DNA of 64,000 nucleotides from Peptococcaceae bacterium (GTDB lineage Bacteria > Bacillota > Peptococcia > DRI-13 > PHAD01): NCBI GenBank assembly GCA_024655825.1, contig JANLFJ010000015.1:1-64000 (forward strand). Reading direction: 5' to 3'. The position numbers and the translations under genes are program-made. The notes below the pieces were generated by a model that saw only the letters and a program-made list of their open reading frames with translations, was not told the origin of the DNA and made no database searches. Below, in pieces: positions 59,674-64,000 of the stretch. Every line of letters starts with the position of its first letter. Position 1 is the stretch's first letter.

Positions 59674-60741
59674 TTGAGCAAATACTGGAACCCGCTCCTG
59701 CGCAGCATCCAGCCCTACATTCCCGGCGAGCAGCCGCAAGATAAAAGGTACATCAAACTGAACACCAACGAAAACCCCTTCCCTCCTTCTCCCCGGGCGC
59801 TCGAAGCCATCAGGCGCGCCGCCGGGGAAGACTTGCGGCTCTATCCCGACCCGGATTGCCGGGAACTCCGGGAAACGCTGGCCTCCTCGTTCAATCTCGC
59901 GCCGGAACAGGTTTTTGTCGGCAACGGTTCCGACGAGGTGCTCGCTTTTTCTTTCCTGGCCTTTTTTGATCCCGGCCACCCCATCCTTTTCCCCGACATC
60001 ACCTACAGCTTCTATCCTGTTTACGCGGCTCTCTTTAAGATTGAGCACCGGACCGTGCCGCTTTCCGCGGACTTTTCCCTGCCTGTTGAACCTTTCCTGC
60101 AAAAAAACGGCGGGATTGTCTTTCCCAATCCCAACGCGCCCACCGGAAAATTCCTCCCCCTGGACAAGGTGGAGCTTATCCTGGAGCGCAATCCGGAAAG
60201 CGTGGTAATAATAGACGAGGCGTATGTCGCTTTCGGCGGGGAATCAGCCGCGAGATTCGTCAACAAATACCCCAACCTGCTGATCACCAGCACCTTCTCC
60301 AAATCCCACTCGCTGGCCGGCCTGCGTGTAGGCTATGCCCTGGGAAACCGGGAATTAATCGACGGCCTCAACCGCGTCAAGGGCTCGTTCAATTCCTACA
60401 CCCTTGACCGCCTGGCCCTGGCCGGAGCAAAAGAAGCCCTCCTGGACCGGGAATATTTTGAACAAACCAGGGCCGCCGTTATGGCCACCAGGGGGAAAAC
60501 TGCCGAACGCCTGGCTGCGCTCGGATTCGAAGTCGTTCCTTCCTGCGCCAATTTCCTGTTTGTCAGCCACCGGACCGTCCGGGCCTCTAAAATTTACCGC
60601 CTGCTTAAGGAAAAAGGAATCCTGGTCCGCTATTTCAACAGGCCGCGCATCGACAATTTCCTTAGAATCTCCATCGGTTCGGACAAAGACATGGACAGCC
60701 TTCTTTCAGCCGTCGCCGAAACAGTCTCAAAACCTCAATAG
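59674..60741 (+). CDS. hisC: histidinol-phosphate aminotransferase
   Basis: 355 residues, fold type I PLP enzyme. KLNTNENPFPPSPRALEAI, RLYPDPDCRELRETLA, VGNGSDEVLAFSFLAFF and the PLP Lys in STFSKSHSLAGLRVGY are HisC motifs. It makes histidinol phosphate from imidazole-acetol phosphate and glutamate. The start is TTG with AGGGAGG upstream. No other his genes are nearby, so it may also serve tyrosine or phenylalanine. It overlaps the convergent dehydrogenase gene by 7 bases. Confidence 0.92.
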   Translation: MSKYWNPLLRSIQPYIPGEQPQDKRYIKLNTNENPFPPSPRALEAIRRAAGEDLRLYPDPDCRELRETLASSFNLAPEQVFVGNGSDEVLAFSFLAFFDPGHPILFPDITYSFYPVYAALFKIEHRTVPLSADFSLPVEPFLQKNGGIVFPNPNAPTGKFLPLDKVELILERNPESVVIIDEAYVAFGGESAARFVNKYPNLLITSTFSKSHSLAGLRVGYALGNRELIDGLNRVKGSFNSYTLDRLALAGAKEALLDREYFEQTRAAVMATRGKTAERLAALGFEVVPSCANFLFVSHRTVRASKIYRLLKEKGILVRYFNRPRIDNFLRISIGSDKDMDSLLSAVAETVSKPQ

Positions 60742-61685
60742 CCTCTTTCAAAGTCCACCACGTTTAACAATTCGCCTTTCCCTCTCAAGTAGGCGCGCAG
60801 GTTGTGCCTGAGAACTCCCAGCGACTTTTCCAGGTATTTTATGCTGTTGCCGGCAACATGGGGAGTGATGAACACGTTTTCCATCTCCCACAGCGGGCTT
60901 GAAGGATCTAGCGGCTCCTCGTAAAAGACGTCGCTGACCATCCCTTTTATTTTTTTTGTCCGCAGGGCCTCGATGAGGTCCTGTTCATTCACTGTCTTTC
61001 CCCGTCCCACATTGATAAAGGACGCTGTAGGCTTCATCAGCTCAAAATATCTCCTGTCAATCAGCTTCTCGTTCTCCGGCGTGTATGGCAGGAGGTTCAC
61101 CACATAATCGCTTTTTTTGAACACCTCGCTCATCTTTTCCGGGGTATACAATTCGTCTACGAAACCCGTTTCTTCAGGGTTCCTTTTCACGGCGACGACC
61201 TTCATTCCCATCCCGGCCGCCCTTTTGGCCACTTCCCGGCCGATCGCCCCCAACCCCAGGATGCCCAGGGTGGTGCCGTTTATCTCGTCCTGGTCAATAG
61301 AACGGTCCCATTTTTTTATGCCTTGGTTTTTGGCAAATAACGGAAAATTCCGGGCGAGCATAATCAAGGCGCAAATCACGTACTCGGCTATGTGGATGGT
61401 GGCGATGCTCCGGCCGCAGGTGAGTATTATCCCCCTTCTTTCAATCTCTTTCAACGGGTACGAATCGATGCCTGCAAACAGCGACTGTATCCACTTCAAG
61501 CCGGGAGCCGCCTGCAGCATCTCCACCGTGCAGGGGGTTGTAATCAGGATCTCAGCCCCGGCCAGGACTGCCGTCAAGTTCTCCTCGCTCGTGCACACCT
61601 CGAAACTGACCTCCGGGAACTCTTTGGCTAGTTCATTGAGGGGTCCTGCCGGCTGGCAAAAATAATTGATCACGGCTTTCTTCAT
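60735..61685 (-). CDS. D-isomer 2-hydroxyacid dehydrogenase family protein
   Basis: 316 residues. The NAD-binding motif is LGILGLGAIGREVAKRA, with catalytic Arg, Glu and His in INVGRGKTVNEQD, VFYEEPLD and TPHVAGNS. It interconverts a 2-hydroxyacid and 2-oxoacid with NAD(P). The substrate is unknown. ATG at 61685 has GGGAGG upstream; a reading 37 codons longer overlaps the P-ATPase end region and has no ribosome site. Confidence 0.92.
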   Translation of the reverse strand: MKKAVINYFCQPAGPLNELAKEFPEVSFEVCTSEENLTAVLAGAEILITTPCTVEMLQAAPGLKWIQSLFAGIDSYPLKEIERRGIILTCGRSIATIHIAEYVICALIMLARNFPLFAKNQGIKKWDRSIDQDEINGTTLGILGLGAIGREVAKRAAGMGMKVVAVKRNPEETGFVDELYTPEKMSEVFKKSDYVVNLLPYTPENEKLIDRRYFELMKPTASFINVGRGKTVNEQDLIEALRTKKIKGMVSDVFYEEPLDPSSPLWEMENVFITPHVAGNSIKYLEKSLGVLRHNLRAYLRGKGELLNVVDFERGY

Positions 61686-61717
61686 GTTGACCTCCCATAA
61701 TCTGTCGTTTTTGGTCG

Positions 61718-63697
61718 TTATGCTGTTTTCAGGGACCGCAAGGCGTTCAGCACCGCTGCCAGGGCTACGCCCGTGTCGGCGAACACCGCTCCCCACATGG
61801 TGGCGAACCCGCAGGCGCTCAACAGCAGCACCGCCCCTTTAACCCCCAGCGCCAGGAAAATGTTCTGCCACACGATTTTTTTCGTTTTACGGGCAATCCT
61901 CATCGCGGTCACAAGCCTGGACGGCTCGCCCGTCATCAACACCACATCGGCAGCCTCGATGGCGGCATCGGCTCCCAGCCCGCCCATTGCCACGCCTACA
62001 TCGGCTCTGGCCAGCACCGGGGCGTCATTTAGCCCGTCGCCCACAAAAACAAGGCTGCCTTTGCCTTTGGTTTGGCACAGCCGCTCCATTCTTTCGACTT
62101 TTTCATGCGGGAGCAGCTCGCCGCACGCTTCGTCAAGCCCCAGCTCCCTGGCGACCTGGGCAGCGGCATCCCGCCTGTCGCCGCTCAACAGGCACACCCG
62201 TTTTACTCCCAGGCTTTTCAGCCCCTGGACTGCGTCACGGCTGTCCTCTTTCAGCTCGTCGACAATGAGGACGGACCCCCATAATTTCCCGTCAACGGCA
62301 AGATAAACCGTGGTCCCGTCCTCTTCTTCGCTCCGGATTTCAATGCCGGCATTCTCCATCAACCGGCGGTTCCCCGCCAGGATGGTTTTCCCGCCCGCTG
62401 TCGCCTTAACTCCGCCCCCCGCTACTTCTTCAAAGCTCTCGATCCTTTCCTTATCGACCGTGCCTCCGTAGTATTCCTCAATTGACCTGGCGATCGGGTG
62501 GTTGGAATAATATTCGGCCAAAGCCGCCTCCTCCAGAAACTCTTCCCGGCTGAGACCGTCCTTTGGCCTGACCGAAGCGACGCGAAAGACCCCCTTGGTC
62601 AGCGTGCCCGTCTTGTCAAAGACCACAGTGTCAACGCTGCTGAGCGCCTCCAGGAAATTCCCTCCTTTTACCAGGATACCGTTCCTGGAAGCGCCTCCAA
62701 TGCCGCCGAAAAAGCTCAGGGGAATGGAAATCACCAGGGCGCACGGGCAAGAGACGACCAAAAAAACAAGGGCGCGGTACAGCCAATCCGAATAGCCGCC
62801 TCCAGCAGCCAAGGGCGGGACAAGGGCCAGAGCGGCGGCGCAGCCTACCACCGCCGGCGTGTAATACCTGGAAAACCTGGTAAAGAATTTCTCCGCCGGC
62901 GCCTTTTGGCCGGCGGCGTTTTGAACCAGCTCCAGTATCCGTGCCGCCGTGGATTGGCCGTATTCTCTTGTCACCTCCAGGCTTATCAGGCCGGTGGTGT
63001 TAACAAACCCGGCCAGCACCTCGTCCCCGGGCTTCACTCCCCGCGGCACCGCCTCGCCGGTCAGCGCGGAAGTGTCGACAAAGGAGGAACCGTCCAGCAC
63101 GACGCCATCAAGCGGCACCCGTTCGCCGGGCTTTACGAGTATGACCTCGCCCGCTCTCACCTCATTTGGAGATACGGTTAAAACCGCATCTCCCTGTTTG
63201 AGGTTTGCGTAATCCGGCCTGATTTTCAGCAGTTCCCGGATCGAGCGGCGCGAGCGGTCAACCGCCGCCTCCTGGAAACTCTCGCCCACCTGGTAGAACA
63301 GCATCACCGCCACCGCTTCGGAAAACTCGCCGATGGCAAAGGCCCCGACGGTCGCCGTCGTCATCAGGAAGTTTTCGTCAAACACCCGCCCTCGCCGGAT
63401 GTTTTCGAGGGCCTTCAGGATCACCTCTCCCCCGATCAGTAGATAGCTCAAAAGGTACAGGAGCAGTTCAACCGAAATTCCCGGCTTCATTAACAAGGCT
63501 GCCAGGCAAAGAAACACCCCGGCAGCCAGCCGCGCCAGCCTGGTCCTCCGCTCTTCCCTTCCAGAAGCGGCTGTTTCCAGGCTCTCCATTTCTTCCGTTT
63601 TTTCCTTTGTTCCCGCTACGGATCCTCTTGAAGAGGCGTCGCTCCCCGCCGGTCCTTTCCCGGCAATCCCGGCCTGAATATGCGGCATGTGTTTCAT
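61718..63697 (-). CDS. heavy-metal P1B-type ATPase (Cd/Zn/Pb type)
   Basis: 659 residues. The transmembrane metal site is VSCPCALVISIPLSFFGG (CPC), the phosphorylation site VVFDKTGTLTKG, the hinge VFVGDGLNDAPVLARADVGVAMGG. An N-terminal HMA domain is absent; the first 60 residues are charged. The Pro-rich loop and SIPLSF after CPC fit CadA/ZntA-type exporters of Cd2+, Zn2+ or Pb2+. ATG with AAAGGGG upstream. It follows the CadC-like regulator by 21 bases. Confidence 0.93.
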   Translation of the reverse strand: MKHMPHIQAGIAGKGPAGSDASSRGSVAGTKEKTEEMESLETAASGREERRTRLARLAAGVFLCLAALLMKPGISVELLLYLLSYLLIGGEVILKALENIRRGRVFDENFLMTTATVGAFAIGEFSEAVAVMLFYQVGESFQEAAVDRSRRSIRELLKIRPDYANLKQGDAVLTVSPNEVRAGEVILVKPGERVPLDGVVLDGSSFVDTSALTGEAVPRGVKPGDEVLAGFVNTTGLISLEVTREYGQSTAARILELVQNAAGQKAPAEKFFTRFSRYYTPAVVGCAAALALVPPLAAGGGYSDWLYRALVFLVVSCPCALVISIPLSFFGGIGGASRNGILVKGGNFLEALSSVDTVVFDKTGTLTKGVFRVASVRPKDGLSREEFLEEAALAEYYSNHPIARSIEEYYGGTVDKERIESFEEVAGGGVKATAGGKTILAGNRRLMENAGIEIRSEEEDGTTVYLAVDGKLWGSVLIVDELKEDSRDAVQGLKSLGVKRVCLLSGDRRDAAAQVARELGLDEACGELLPHEKVERMERLCQTKGKGSLVFVGDGLNDAPVLARADVGVAMGGLGADAAIEAADVVLMTGEPSRLVTAMRIARKTKKIVWQNIFLALGVKGAVLLLSACGFATMWGAVFADTGVALAAVLNALRSLKTA

Positions 63698-63718
63698 CCC
63701 CTTTGCCCGCTGCCCGCG

Positions 63719-64000
63719 CTATTGATGCCTGACATGAGCCAGTCCCTGGGAAAACAGGTTTATGATGTGTTCATCATCCAGGGAATAATAGACCTTCTTC
63801 CCTTCCTTCCTGTTCTTGACAAGCCGCAGGTTTCGCAAAACCCTCAACTGGTGGGAAACCGCCGGCTGCGACATTCCCAGCGCTTCTTCCAGGTCGCAGA
63901 CGCACAACTCTCCCTGGGCGAGAGCATGGAGGATTCTTATGCGGGTTGCATCGCCCATCGCCTTAAAGATCTCGGACACCCCCGACACCTCGTCCGGCTT
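63719..64000 (-). CDS. ArsR/CadC family metalloregulator, N-terminus beyond window
   Basis: The visible 93 codons include VSEIFKAMGDATRIRILHAL, the ELCVCDLEEALGMSQPAVSHQL helix with the CVC metal motif, and the YYSLDDEHIINLFSQGLAHV wing and dimer helix. GTG codons at 63988 and 63979 are possible starts, but the frame is open to the window end (KPDE before the first GTG) and CadC-like proteins usually have 20-30 more residues, so the true start is probably outside. It should repress the adjacent P-ATPase gene until Cd, Zn or Pb is present. Confidence 0.9.
   Translation of the reverse strand, partial: KPDEVSGVSEIFKAMGDATRIRILHALAQGELCVCDLEEALGMSQPAVSHQLRVLRNLRLVKNRKEGKKVYYSLDDEHIINLFSQGLAHVRHQ

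Noticed and set aside
1-64000. CRISPR array, tRNA or rRNA genes, prophage
   Set aside because: No regularly spaced repeats, no cloverleaf or rRNA-like sequence, and no phage structural or integrase genes were recognised by reading.

Overview
The window looks like a chromosomal segment of an anaerobic Clostridia-type Firmicute, probably of the Peptococcaceae sort (Desulfotomaculum/Pelotomaculum-like). This is an inference from gene content: LytS/LytT signalling, a Clostridial Tad pilus locus with DUF5702- and DUF6382-type proteins, ptb-buk, sigma-54 activators, many GTG/TTG starts and strong GGAGG ribosome sites. No species can be named. About 67 protein-coding genes or gene fragments are called, nearly all on the minus strand. 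No rRNA, tRNA, CRISPR array, phage or intact insertion sequence was seen.

Layout. 1-5.9 kb: start of an acyl-CoA carboxyltransferase, a CaiB-type CoA-transferase, a sodium:solute symporter with a 39-residue membrane partner, and a LytT/LytS system that probably controls the symporter. 5.9-10.5 kb: an ABC-2 efflux operon (HlyD-type adaptor, two ATPases, permease, TetR). 10.8-20.2 kb: a DUF2225 protein and a Tad/Flp pilus operon (CpaE, CpaF, TadB, TadC, pilin, TadE-like proteins, DUF5702, DUF6382) without a prepilin peptidase. 20.4-26.8 kb: housekeeping and redox genes (class II aldolase, DUF2148, an hcp remnant, tyrS, nitroreductase, ilvE, UbiX with an LpdD-like partner).

26.9-33.7 kb: thiolase plus the two CoA-transferase subunits, preceded by a good sigma-54 promoter with three 16-bp inverted-repeat activator sites, next to two sigma-54 activator genes. 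A second sigma-54 promoter points rightward into DNA with no gene.

33.7-43.5 kb is the most unusual part. One probable operon encodes a two-cluster ferredoxin with a BFD-like domain, a divergent LarA-like protein, a BenE-type transporter, a NadC/ModD-like protein with an altered active site, a molybdopterin-binding-fold protein, the full lower meta-cleavage trio (hydratase, acylating acetaldehyde dehydrogenase, 4-hydroxy-2-oxovalerate aldolase), an M24-fold protein that has lost its metal ligands, and an IclR regulator. No ring-cleaving oxygenase is present. It reads as an undescribed anaerobic catabolic route ending in pyruvate and acetyl-CoA.

43.7-49.7 kb: DUF3842, a radical SAM protein, ptb-buk, a DapA-family aldolase and a class V aminotransferase. 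49.9-57.9 kb: a polysaccharide deacetylase, then an arsenic region (ArsM-ArsN2 fusion, MarR, ACR3, ArsP/UPF0718-type permease, redox mini-thioredoxin), an amber-interrupted mini-gene, a decayed HEPN/MNT pair, two half-size permeases and an ArsR regulator. 57.9-64 kb: TrmO with an extra domain, a one-cysteine HMA protein, a Gly/Pro/Tyr-rich protein, hisC, a hydroxyacid dehydrogenase, a Cd/Zn-type P-ATPase and its ArsR/CadC regulator, which runs off the window.
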